NCBI GenBank assembly: GCA_031553835.1
Contig: JAVBKX010000006.1
Location: 74,239 to 138,238 of the forward strand
Reading direction: 5' to 3'
Length of the DNA stretch: 64,000 bases
DNA from: JAVBKX01 sp031553835
GTDB lineage: Bacteria; Bacteroidota; Bacteroidia; Bacteroidales; Azobacteroidaceae
The notes beneath the pieces were generated by a model, which was not told the origin of the DNA, made no database searches, and was given only the letters and a program-made list of their open reading frames with translations. Positions 17,068 to 24,907 of the stretch are shown here, piece by piece (the stretch's first letter is position 1; each line of letters starts with the position of its first letter). The position numbers and the translations under genes are program-made.

Positions 17068-18177
17068 TCAACGAATCAATTCGTATTCCCGGCTTCCCAA
17101 TCCAAGTTTTTCAGCGTGTTCCAAACCTATTTTCCAATCGGTATTTGGGTGGATATGTTTGAATTTGTCTTGTCCGGTTAAATCGGTTTTTCCTTCAGGA
17201 TTAAGCGCGCTGCCTTTAACCGCAGAGGCTTTGGTTACTAAATCGACACACGCCTGGTCGAGGGCTACCGGGTCAAAAGAAGCGGCAATACCGATATTGG
17301 GCACAATGGCGGTATCATTATGACCCCAACAGTCGCATTCGGGCGACACATCCATAATAAAACTGACATGGAAATGCGGTTTATCTTTCAGCAGCGCCCA
17401 GGTATATTCCGCAATTTTTTTGTTCATCAGTTCCGAAGCATTGTCCCAAACCGGTTGGGCGGCATCATAGCGACACACGGCAATACATTGTCCACATCCC
17501 ACGCATAAATCGTAATCAATTACAGCTTTATGATTTTCATTTAAAGTAATAGCGCTATAGTTGCAATTTTTCACACATTGCATACATCCGGTACAATGTT
17601 TTTTATAAATAATAGGTTTGGACGAAGAGTGCAGGTCGAGTTTGCCCGCCCGGCTGGCAGCTCCCATGCCGATATTTTTCAATACTCCGCCAAATCCGGC
17701 TTGTTCATGCCCTTTGAAATGTGTCAAAGATACAATTACATCAGCATCGGCTATGGCAGCGCCGATTTTAGCCGCTTTACAAATTTCGGAATTAATCGGT
17801 ATTTCGCGATATTCCGTACCTTTTAATCCATCGGCAATAATGACGGGAGCTTTTACGCTAATGAGGTTGAATCCGTTTTCAGCAGCGCTTTCCAAGTGAT
17901 CGATCGCATTGGAGCGACGTCCGGAATAGAGCGTATTGGAATCGGTCAAAAACACTTTGGCGCCCAATTTTTGCAGCAATCCTACCATTCGGTTGGCATA
18001 ATTATGTCTTATGTATGCCAAATTTCCGGGTTCTCCGAAATGAATTTTTATAGCAGTGAATTTATCTTTACAATCCAATTGTTTGATACCGGCTGCCCAT
18101 GCCAACCGTTCCATTTTGTCGGGCAGACTGGACGATGCCGTTGCGCGCATGTCGGTGAAGAATACTTTTGAAGCCAT
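17068..18177 (-). CDS. DUF362 domain protein with two 4Fe-4S clusters
   Basis: 369 residues. The N-terminal ~185 residues form a DUF362 domain (FTAIKIHFGEPGNLAYIRHN, VIVSLTHFKGHEQAGFGG). Residues ~190-245 hold a double ferredoxin domain with CTGCMQCVKNC and CVGCGQCIAVC spacing (CxxCxxCxxxC twice). A C-terminal part repeats DUF362-like sequence. Such proteins are predicted cytoplasmic redox proteins with unknown partners. It is a single gene convergent with yebC and divergent from the LiaF-like gene. TAAGTTTG on the minus strand (18215-18208) could be its -7 box. Confidence 0.85.
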   Translation of the reverse strand: MASKVFFTDMRATASSSLPDKMERLAWAAGIKQLDCKDKFTAIKIHFGEPGNLAYIRHNYANRMVGLLQKLGAKVFLTDSNTLYSGRRSNAIDHLESAAENGFNLISVKAPVIIADGLKGTEYREIPINSEICKAAKIGAAIADADVIVSLTHFKGHEQAGFGGVLKNIGMGAASRAGKLDLHSSSKPIIYKKHCTGCMQCVKNCNYSAITLNENHKAVIDYDLCVGCGQCIAVCRYDAAQPVWDNASELMNKKIAEYTWALLKDKPHFHVSFIMDVSPECDCWGHNDTAIVPNIGIAASFDPVALDQACVDLVTKASAVKGSALNPEGKTDLTGQDKFKHIHPNTDWKIGLEHAEKLGLGSREYELIR

Positions 18178-18353
18178 AATCGTAATAAATGCTTTGTTTT
18201 TCTGTCACAAACTTAGAAATTTTTTTCGATTCTGGTCGGGAAAAATCCGTTATTCATCGATTTTTCTCTTACTTTTGTCGAATACCTCTTTCTAAAATAG
18301 ACAGATGGCTATATTTTTGCCCAAAATTTATTTACCCTTAGAATTTTGACAAA

Positions 18354-19133
18354 ATGGAACGAAACGGATTTAAAATGACTTCTATTGTACGCGGATTACT
18401 GATTATTGCAGCAGGTGTTTTGTTGTATCTTTTTAATATCGGAGTATTGCCGATAGAGTACAAGCATATTGTATTTTCCTGGCCTATGTTGCTGGCAGCC
18501 ATTGGTTTTTCTATGTTTTTTTCTGCCCGGAGTTGGGTAGGAGGGCTGGTGATGATGTTGGTGGGAGGTTTTTTCCTGTTGCAGAGAATGCATATCGAAG
18601 GACTGAGTTTTATTACCAATAATGGCTGGGCCATCATCTTGGTTGTTGCAGGATTTGCTCTCGTATGGAAAGCAATTATGGGTCGCCGGTGGCGTCATCA
18701 TTGGGAATACGATAATAAGGAATGGAAAGAGGGTATGAGGCATTGCCATGCAAATAAACATCGTCAGTATGGAAGTGACGAACCCGGCTTCATTGAACGC
18801 AATTATATTTTTGGCGGTTCGACCGAGAAATTAGATATTCCGGATTTGAAAGGAGGCGAAATCAGTTGCGTTTTTGGCGGAATAGAACTGGATATAGTCG
18901 ATTGTCAACTGGCTGACGGCGTAAATATACTTGAAATCAATACAGTTTTTGGAGGAGTTGTGATTTATGCTCCTATTGAATGGAATATTCAGATACAACA
19001 AAATGCTGTATTTGGGCAGTTTGCAGATCATCGTCCCCATCCGGATTTTGTGATTAATAATCCTAAAGTGTTGATTATTAAAGCAGCATCCGTATTTGGA
19101 GGAGGAGAAATCAAATGTCGAAATCAAAAATAA
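18354..19133 (+). CDS. LiaF-like membrane protein (LiaI/LiaF TM region plus cell-wall-sensor C-terminal domain)
   Basis: 259 residues. Four hydrophobic helices lie in residues ~10-115. A short His/Arg-rich cytoplasmic linker (RRWRHHWEYDNKEWKEG) follows. The C-terminal ~110 residues are a right-handed repeat-like beta domain with recurrent VFGG (IFGGSTEKLDIPD, CVFGGIELDI, TVFGGVVIYAP, SVFGGGEI). This layout matches LiaF-type proteins, which modulate cell-envelope stress signalling. It is followed after 11 bp by a LytTR regulator, a pairing seen in Bacteroidota. TACTTTTG at 18270 and TATTTTTG near 18311 are possible -7 boxes. The signal sensed is unknown. Confidence 0.75.
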   Translation: MERNGFKMTSIVRGLLIIAAGVLLYLFNIGVLPIEYKHIVFSWPMLLAAIGFSMFFSARSWVGGLVMMLVGGFFLLQRMHIEGLSFITNNGWAIILVVAGFALVWKAIMGRRWRHHWEYDNKEWKEGMRHCHANKHRQYGSDEPGFIERNYIFGGSTEKLDIPDLKGGEISCVFGGIELDIVDCQLADGVNILEINTVFGGVVIYAPIEWNIQIQQNAVFGQFADHRPHPDFVINNPKVLIIKAASVFGGGEIKCRNQK

Positions 19134-19144
19134 AAGCATAACGT

Positions 19145-19918
19145 GTGAATAATCCGATTTTTCGAAATTACCTTTCCAAAATATTTTACATCAGCGTTTG
19201 GTTATTGATAATGATTGTCCAAACGCTGATAGTTTACCGGCTCACAGATTTGCAGTTTGGTTGGGTTTTAGTTGATACTCTTGTTTTTCATGCGATTCTT
19301 GCGGGTTTACTGATTCCTTTATGGTATTCGGTATATTATAGCCGATGGAAAGATAGTTCGTTGTATCTCAATATTTTATTGAATATTGCCATCTCAGTTG
19401 TTGTGATTGGTTTTTGGTTGGGGGTCAGTTATTTGATAACAAGGCTGCTGGGAGGTCACAATGGCTCATACATCGTTTATTTGAATCAATCGCTGCTGTG
19501 GAAAGCCGGAGAAGGTATTTTACTTTTCACGATCATGGTTTTGATTTATTATCTCTGTATAAGCCATGAAAAAACAGATGAAAAAAATTTATTGAGCCGG
19601 ATTGCAGTTAAAGACCGTAAACAAATTCATGTGATTCCGGTACAGGAAATCAATTATATTGAAGCGTGTGGCGACTATGTGAGTCTTCATACCGCACAAG
19701 GTTCGTTTCTGAAAGAACAAACAATGAAATATTTTGAAGAAAACTTGCCGGCGCAGCAATTTGTCCGTATTCATCGTTCATTTATTGTCAATGTAAATGA
19801 AGTGGCAAACATTGAGTTGTATGAAAAAGAAAGTTATCGTGTTCACCTTCGAAGCGGGCAAATACTGAAAGCCAGTGTTAATGGCTATAAGATGCTGAAA
19901 GATAGTGTACAATTATAA
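19145..19918 (+). CDS. Membrane-bound LytTR-family transcription regulator
   Basis: 257 residues from a GTG start. Four hydrophobic segments (about 16-36, 43-65, 74-100, 115-142) precede a C-terminal LytTR DNA-binding domain (~155-257; IHVIPVQEINYIEACGDYVS, FVRIHRSFIVNVNEV, LRSGQILKASVNGYK). It has no receiver domain, so it is probably a one-component regulator tied to the membrane. The neighbouring LiaF-like gene, 11 bp upstream, is its likely partner in sensing envelope state. Targets are unknown but may include this operon. Confidence 0.85.
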   Translation: MNNPIFRNYLSKIFYISVWLLIMIVQTLIVYRLTDLQFGWVLVDTLVFHAILAGLLIPLWYSVYYSRWKDSSLYLNILLNIAISVVVIGFWLGVSYLITRLLGGHNGSYIVYLNQSLLWKAGEGILLFTIMVLIYYLCISHEKTDEKNLLSRIAVKDRKQIHVIPVQEINYIEACGDYVSLHTAQGSFLKEQTMKYFEENLPAQQFVRIHRSFIVNVNEVANIELYEKESYRVHLRSGQILKASVNGYKMLKDSVQL

Positions 19919-19919
19919 T

Positions 19920-19951
19920 CTGTGTTCTATTTCTTTGTCCTTTGTGCAGAA
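19920..19951. repeat. ACACAGA/ACAAAGG-family repeat overlapping an MFS gene end
   Basis: On the minus strand it reads GCACAAAGGACAAAGAAATA followed by GAACACAGATTA, the same words as the other dispersed repeats. It lies between the convergent LytTR and MFS genes and encodes the last residues (AQRTKK and the stop) of the MFS permease. Confidence 0.5.
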
Positions 19952-21303
19952 GCATAAACGCCAATCGCACATAATACAGCGAAAATAACAAAAGTAATGT
20001 GCATACTTTTCAAGAACTCAGGATAAACTATAGGTTCAATAGAACGATTCCCTACTTGCAGGGCAATTGCCATTCCCGCAATCCCCATACTGAAAGCTTG
20101 TCCGGTCAAGCGCATTGTTCCCATAGTAGCCGAAGCCTGCCCATAATATTTTGCATCTACAGAACCCATAATGACATTGGCATTGGGAGAAGAAAATATT
20201 CCAAATCCCATTCCTAAAAGAACCAAATAGATAATGATCACGGGAATAGGAGTAGAGATCGTAATAAAAGTCAGGCCAATAAGTCCGCCAACAATAATAA
20301 TCATTCCGGATGTGGCGAGCTTGGAGGCGGCAATTTTATCAGAAAGAGGGCCGGAAACCAAAGAACACAAGGATTGTACACATGCTTGCGAAATCAGGAC
20401 TAATCCGGCATGACGGGCATCCAATCCACGAACATATTGCAAGTACAAACTGAGCATGAAGGCAATGGCGGAGGTCGCGGAATAGTTGATCAGCGCTGAA
20501 AGAGAAGAAAGGGCGAAAATACGGTTGGAGCTAAACAATCGTACATTAAAAACAGGATACTGATTTCGCTTTTCAAAATATACAAACAATATAAAGGACA
20601 TGATTCCTCCTGCCAACCAGCAAAAACCGGATATTTTTGGTAATTGGGTAAATCCGAAAATCAATCCGAATAGTCCGATACCATATATTGTACTTCCCAA
20701 GTAATCAAATGGTTGTCCTTTAGCTTCAATCCATTCTGCATTCAGAAAAAAATAAGAAAAGATGACAACCAATAGACCGATTCCACCACAAACGAAAAAA
20801 ATACTTTGCCAACCCCAAAAATGTGTTAATAAACCTCCTAAAAACGGTCCGGCTGCCAACGAGAAATAGACTACAGCAGTATTGATTCCTAATGCTTTAC
20901 CTCGTTTATTGCCAGGGAAAATGGAACTTAGTATAGCAGTGCTGGTGCCGAACATCATGGCGCTTCCCATTCCGGAAAGGAAGCGGAGTATTATAAGGAT
21001 GGTCCCGGAAGGGGAGAAGCTACATAAAATAGTGAAAATGGAAAAGGAAAGGACTCCCCACATAAATACTTTTTTTCGTCCCATTAAATCGGCCATTCGG
21101 GCAAACGGAACCTGAAATATGGCTGTAGAAATCAAATAAGCTGTTGCCATCCAGGTAAGAGTAACGGCTTTCATTGAAAATACCCGGCTTATTTCGGGTA
21201 AAGCCAAATTGAGAGCTGAACCCATGAACGGAACTAAAAAAGAAGAGATACAAAGCACCAACAATGCTTTGTTGGGCTCGATGCTGGCTGTATTTTGAGT
21301 CAT
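19927..21303 (-). CDS. MFS drug-efflux-type permease, EmrB/QacA (DHA2) family
   Basis: 458 residues from ATG 21301-21303 (MTQNTASIEPNKALLVLC). A longer open frame runs to 21474, but it crosses the promoter region and lacks family sequence. There are fourteen hydrophobic segments, as in DHA2 proton antiporters. Motifs: ALNLALPEISRVFSMKAVTLTWMA (written here as motif C1 region) and PFARMADLMGRKKVF (motif A), and LSGMGSAMMFGTSTAIL. It exports an unknown compound across the inner membrane. It is divergent from the metallo-hydrolase at 21392, and CAAAAGTA at 21323 gives a minus-strand TACTTTTG -7 box. The C-terminus is formed by a dispersed repeat. Confidence 0.85.
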   Translation of the reverse strand: MTQNTASIEPNKALLVLCISSFLVPFMGSALNLALPEISRVFSMKAVTLTWMATAYLISTAIFQVPFARMADLMGRKKVFMWGVLSFSIFTILCSFSPSGTILIILRFLSGMGSAMMFGTSTAILSSIFPGNKRGKALGINTAVVYFSLAAGPFLGGLLTHFWGWQSIFFVCGGIGLLVVIFSYFFLNAEWIEAKGQPFDYLGSTIYGIGLFGLIFGFTQLPKISGFCWLAGGIMSFILFVYFEKRNQYPVFNVRLFSSNRIFALSSLSALINYSATSAIAFMLSLYLQYVRGLDARHAGLVLISQACVQSLCSLVSGPLSDKIAASKLATSGMIIIVGGLIGLTFITISTPIPVIIIYLVLLGMGFGIFSSPNANVIMGSVDAKYYGQASATMGTMRLTGQAFSMGIAGMAIALQVGNRSIEPIVYPEFLKSMHITFVIFAVLCAIGVYASAQRTKK

Positions 21304-21391
21304 GCTGAATTTATTTGGATTGCAAAAGTACGTAATAAAAAATAAAACATTATTTTTGTACTGAACCTTTATTTTATTTTTTTTGTTGAAT

Positions 21392-22249
21392 ATGAGAAAC
21401 ATTATTTGTAGTTTTATTGTAGCCGTTATGACAGTTGGAAATGGATTCGCACAAGATGATGTGCTTACATACAATATGCATCAGTTCAAAATAAGTCTTC
21501 TTTCCGAAGGACAGCAAAGCGGAAAAAGCGATATTTTGATGGGGGCAACTCCTGCTATGTTGAATGAGTATGTTCCCGAAGGCACTTTCCCTAATGCAAC
21601 TAACGCTTTCCTTGTACAATTCGGAGGGAAAAATATCCTGGTTGATGCAGGGTATGGTCGCAAATTAATTGATAATCTCAAAGCATTTGAAGTAACACCG
21701 GAACAAATCGATATTATATTGCTGACCCACATGCACGGAGATCATATCGGTGGAATGATACGAGACGGGGTGGTAGCTTTTCCCAATGCCCAGGTTTATC
21801 TTTCCCAATCAGAGTATGATTACTGGATGGGAGAGGGTGTTAATAAGACACAGGCACAACAAGTCATCGCTGCATATAAAGAAAAACTACACTTGTTTAA
21901 GCCCGTTGAGATTACAGCAACCGTTGGTGGAGAGCTATTTTCCGGCATACGAGCTATTGAAGCATACGGGCATACTCCTGGACATACGGCATATATGATC
22001 AATGTCAATGAGGCGCAATTGCTGATTTGGGGCGATTTGACACATGCAATGGCGATTCAGATGCCATATCCTCAAGTAGCAGTCAAATATGATGTTGATC
22101 CAAAACTGGCTATAGCTTCCCGTGAAAAAATCCTGCAATATGTAGCATGGAATCATATTCCGGTGGCAGGAATGCACATTGCTTCGCCGGCAATGGGAAC
22201 ACTGAATCTCAGACCGGAAGGAGGGTATGTTTATTTACCGATAGAGTGA
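21392..22249 (+). CDS. Secreted metallo-beta-lactamase-fold hydrolase
   Basis: 285 residues from ATG 21392; two upstream TTG codons also stay in frame. The signal peptide is MRNIICSFIVAVMTVGNGFA. The metal site is visible as THMHGDHIGG (HxHxDH), a later GHTPGHTAYM His and a WGDLTHA Asp. The sequence between (EGTFPNATNAFLVQFGGKNI) resembles periplasmic MBL-fold enzymes such as lactonases rather than true beta-lactamases. Substrate is unknown. TATTTTTG at 21351 is a possible -7 box. The ilv leader region follows. Confidence 0.82.
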   Translation: MRNIICSFIVAVMTVGNGFAQDDVLTYNMHQFKISLLSEGQQSGKSDILMGATPAMLNEYVPEGTFPNATNAFLVQFGGKNILVDAGYGRKLIDNLKAFEVTPEQIDIILLTHMHGDHIGGMIRDGVVAFPNAQVYLSQSEYDYWMGEGVNKTQAQQVIAAYKEKLHLFKPVEITATVGGELFSGIRAIEAYGHTPGHTAYMINVNEAQLLIWGDLTHAMAIQMPYPQVAVKYDVDPKLAIASREKILQYVAWNHIPVAGMHIASPAMGTLNLRPEGGYVYLPIE

Positions 22250-22330
22250 TGTTTGAAATCGAAAATTGTTGTAATAATGCGAGGTTATGTTATAAATTGC
22301 AATAAAATTCGATCTTTTTATTATAAAATG

Positions 22331-22361
22331 CTTGTTGGTTCAAAAAAACGCGTTATCTTTG
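22331..22361 (+). promoter_or_regulatory. Promoter of the ilv operon
   Basis: CTTG (22331-22334), 19 nt and TATCTTTG (22354-22361) fit the Bacteroidota consensus TTTG-N19-21-TAnnTTTG with one mismatch. It lies 29 bp upstream of the leader-peptide ATG, so the transcript would start near 22369. Confidence 0.75.
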
Positions 22362-22390
22362 TGCCCAACAAAAAAACAATAATTTGTAAA

Positions 22391-22456
22391 ATGATTATTC
22401 AGAATACACAAAATTTGGTGGTCGTCAGTGTGATTCTACTCGTCAAAAAACGATAG
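22391..22456 (+). CDS. ilv leader peptide (attenuation peptide)
   Basis: A 21-codon reading frame from ATG 22391 to TAG 22454-22456. It is extremely rich in branched-chain residues: two Ile straight after Met, then the core NLVVVSVILLV, before KKR and the stop. In total there are 5 Val, 3 Leu and 3 Ile among 21 residues. The downstream antiterminator/terminator pair and the ilvD gene show that it is a ribosome-stalling peptide reporting low charged Ile/Leu/Val tRNA. The frame is also open further upstream to 22253, but that lies before the promoter and is not part of the peptide. Confidence 0.85.
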   Translation: MIIQNTQNLVVVSVILLVKKR

Positions 22457-22525
22457 AGGAAGGCTGCTGTATTTTTGTGTGTACTCATATTTAGAGCCTT
22501 TCTCTTAGCGGGAAAGGCTTTTTTA
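22456..22525 (+). promoter_or_regulatory. ilv transcription attenuator (antiterminator and terminator)
   Basis: Terminator: AGCCTTTC (22495-22502) pairs with GAAAGGCT (22512-22519), followed by six T (22519-22524). Antiterminator: GAGGAAGGCT (22456-22465), which begins at the last base of the leader stop codon, pairs with AGCCTTTCTC (22495-22504) with one G-U pair and would dissolve the terminator. A ribosome that reaches the stop codon covers the first strand, so termination follows. A ribosome stalled at the Val/Ile/Leu codons leaves it free, so ilvD is transcribed. Confidence 0.85.
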
Positions 22526-22553
22526 ATGACAAACAGCTATCTTTGTACGCTCA

Positions 22554-24395
22554 ATGAAAAATGAAATGAAAATTCAATTGCGAAGCTATACCAGTACCCA
22601 TGGCCGTAAAATGGCGGGCGCCCGCGCTCTGTGGAAAGCGAATGGCATGAAAGATGAGCAAATAGGAAAACCCCTTATTGCGATTGTCAACTCATTCACT
22701 CAATTTGTTCCGGGACATGTACATTTACATGAAATAGGACAGTATGTGAAACAAGAAATCGAAAAACAGGGTTGTTTTGCCGCCGAATTTAATACAATTG
22801 CCATTGACGATGGTATTGCCATGGGGCATGACGGTATGTTATATTCCCTTCCTTCGCGCGATTTAATCGCTGATAGTGTGGAATATATGGTAAATGCGCA
22901 TAAAGCGGATGCGATGATTTGCATCAGCAATTGCGATAAAATTACTCCGGGTATGCTGATGGCTGCTATGCGGTTGAATATTCCGGCTATTTTTGTTTCC
23001 GGCGGCCCTATGGAAGCCGGCCGGCTTGATGGACGTGGATTGGACTTGATCGACGCTATGGTGCAAGGTGCGGATGAATCGATTAGCGATGAACAGGTTG
23101 CAAAGGTAGGACTGCATGCATGTCCTACTTGTGGTTCTTGTTCCGGAATGTTTACTGCCAACTCGATGAATTGTCTTAATGAAGCGATTGGACTGGCTTT
23201 GCCCGGTAATGGGACGATTGTAGCTACTCATATCAATCGTAAAAAACTATTTTCCGACGCTGCCAAATTAATTGTAGAAAATGCTTATAAGTATTATGAA
23301 GAAGGAGATGAAAGGGTTTTGCCTCGCAGTATCGCTACCCGTTCTGCTTTTTTGAATGCGATGACTTTGGATATTGCTATGGGTGGTTCTACCAATACAG
23401 TACTTCATCTCTTAGCTGTCGCTCAGGAAGCCGGCGCAGATTTTACCATGGATGATATTGATAATCTTTCTCGTAAAACTCCTTGTATCTGTAAAGTAGC
23501 GCCCAATACCAATAAATATTATATTCAGGATGTCAATCGTGCCGGAGGAATTTTAGGTATTTTAGCTGAATTAAATCGTGGAAATTTACTGGATGTTTCA
23601 GTACATCGTGTGGATGGATTAACATTGTTCCAAGCCATTGAAAAATACAATATTACACATTCTGCTGTGAATGAGCAGGATATAGAACGTTATTTGTCTG
23701 CTCCCGGAAATAAATTTAATTTAGTAATGGGATCGCAATCGAATGTGTATGAGTCTGTTGATGATGACAGAAAACAAGGTTGTATCCGCGATTTGGAGCA
23801 TGCATATAGTAACGACGGAGGTTTAGCTGTTTTGAAAGGAAATATTGCCCAAAATGGTTGCGTAGTCAAAACGGCCGGTGTGGATGAAAGTATTCTTCAT
23901 TTCAAAGGAAAAGCCAAAGTATTTGATTCTCAAGAAGCTGCCTGTGATGGTATTTTACAGGAAAAAGTCGAGTCCGGAGATGTTGTAGTCATTATATATG
24001 AAGGCCCCAAAGGGGGACCGGGCATGCAGGAAATGCTTTATCCTACTTCATATATTAAATCCCGTCATTTAGGAAAAGAATGTGCTTTAATTACTGATGG
24101 ACGTTTTTCCGGCGGAACTTCCGGATTATCTATCGGTCATATTTCTCCGGAAGCGGCTGCAGGAGGCAATATTGCACTCGTTAAAGATAATGATGTGATT
24201 GAAATAGATATTCCCAAACGAAGTATTCAATTGTTAATCGGTGATGAAGAATTGGAGCAACGTAGAAAGGAAGAATTGCAACGAGGAGATAAAGCATTTA
24301 CACCTCCTTCGCGTCAACGTAATATTTCCAAAGCATTAAAAGCATACGCATCGATGGTAAGTTCGGCAGATAAAGGAGCTGTTAGAGTGATATAG
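22554..24395 (+). CDS. ilvD: Dihydroxy-acid dehydratase
   Basis: 613 residues, full length. It dehydrates 2,3-dihydroxy-isovalerate and -methylvalerate to the 2-keto acids of valine and isoleucine synthesis, using an iron-sulfur cluster. Cluster Cys are visible in MICISNCDKITPGMLMA and HACPTCGSCSGMFTANSMN; further family motifs are LALPGNGTIVATH and YEGPKGGPGMQEML and LITDGRFSGGTSGLSIGH. It is the first structural gene after the attenuator. In related Bacteroidales ilvB follows directly; here the GxxExxY cassette intervenes. Confidence 0.97.
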   Translation: MKNEMKIQLRSYTSTHGRKMAGARALWKANGMKDEQIGKPLIAIVNSFTQFVPGHVHLHEIGQYVKQEIEKQGCFAAEFNTIAIDDGIAMGHDGMLYSLPSRDLIADSVEYMVNAHKADAMICISNCDKITPGMLMAAMRLNIPAIFVSGGPMEAGRLDGRGLDLIDAMVQGADESISDEQVAKVGLHACPTCGSCSGMFTANSMNCLNEAIGLALPGNGTIVATHINRKKLFSDAAKLIVENAYKYYEEGDERVLPRSIATRSAFLNAMTLDIAMGGSTNTVLHLLAVAQEAGADFTMDDIDNLSRKTPCICKVAPNTNKYYIQDVNRAGGILGILAELNRGNLLDVSVHRVDGLTLFQAIEKYNITHSAVNEQDIERYLSAPGNKFNLVMGSQSNVYESVDDDRKQGCIRDLEHAYSNDGGLAVLKGNIAQNGCVVKTAGVDESILHFKGKAKVFDSQEAACDGILQEKVESGDVVVIIYEGPKGGPGMQEMLYPTSYIKSRHLGKECALITDGRFSGGTSGLSIGHISPEAAAGGNIALVKDNDVIEIDIPKRSIQLLIGDEELEQRRKEELQRGDKAFTPPSRQRNISKALKAYASMVSSADKGAVRVI

Positions 24396-24400
24396 ATGAT

Positions 24401-24907
24401 AGAACACTGAAGACACGGAATACGCGGAGTTCCACGGATATTTTTGTGTTATTACATAATTTTTAACCAATTACTAAAATAACTTAACTGTGTTACATCA
24501 AGATTTGACAGAGCAGATTATCAAGGCTTATTACAAAGTCCACAGGACTTTAGGTTTTGGATTTTTAGAAAAAGTGTATGAAAATGCGTTGGTGTTGGAA
24601 TTAAAACGAATGCAACTGAATGTAGAAAAACAGAAACCGATAAAAGTGTATTATGAAAAGGAAGTTATTGGAGAATATTATGCAGATGTTGTAGTCAATA
24701 ATTTGATTATCATAGAATTAAAAACTGCTGAGACATTATGCAAAGAGCATGAATTTCAATTAATAAATTATTTGAAAGCGACGAAAATAGAAATTGGTTT
24801 ATTATTAAATTTTGGAGTTAAACCCCAAATTACAAGAAAAATATTTACAAATGACAGAAAATAAAAAAAACAGTGAAAATCCGCGTCTTTCATGTCCTCC
24901 GTGTTCT
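24401..24907. mobile_element. Putative repeat-bounded cassette carrying the GxxExxY gene
   Basis: The left arm 24401-24437 (AGAACACTGAAGACACGGAA..) and the right arm 24871-24907 read on the other strand (AGAACACGGAGGACATGAAA..) match at 29 of 37 positions, making imperfect terminal inverted repeats. Between them lies only the GxxExxY gene and the first codons of ilvB. The left arm starts 5 bp after the ilvD stop, and the right arm ends directly before an ilvB in-frame ATG at 24908. That is the layout expected if a unit landed between ilvD and ilvB. No target duplication is evident to me. Confidence 0.55.
24490..24864 (+). CDS. GxxExxY family protein (PD-(D/E)xK nuclease-like)
   Basis: 124 residues from a GTG start (MLHQDLTEQIIKAYYKVHRT). 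The name-giving motif is G24-FLE27-KVY30. Asp66 (YYADVVV) and Glu76-Leu-Lys78 (IIIELKTAE) line up as the D...ExK core of the PD-(D/E)xK_3 fold. Family biology is unknown; I recall many genomes holding several copies, often next to repeats. It is encoded between ilvD and ilvB, flanked by inverted ACACGGA-type repeats, and overlaps the ilvB start by 14 bp. It has no link to amino acid synthesis, so it looks like a passenger or mobile gene. Confidence 0.85.
   Translation: MLHQDLTEQIIKAYYKVHRTLGFGFLEKVYENALVLELKRMQLNVEKQKPIKVYYEKEVIGEYYADVVVNNLIIIELKTAETLCKEHEFQLINYLKATKIEIGLLLNFGVKPQITRKIFTNDRK

Noticed and set aside
21304..21474. 57-codon extension of the MFS permease
   Set aside because: It covers the divergent promoter region and the start of the opposite metallo-hydrolase gene; the family start is at 21303.
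22253..22390. Upstream part of a 67-codon open frame that ends with the ilv leader peptide
   Set aside because: It begins before the operon promoter at 22331-22361, so only the part from ATG 22391 can be translated from the ilv transcript.
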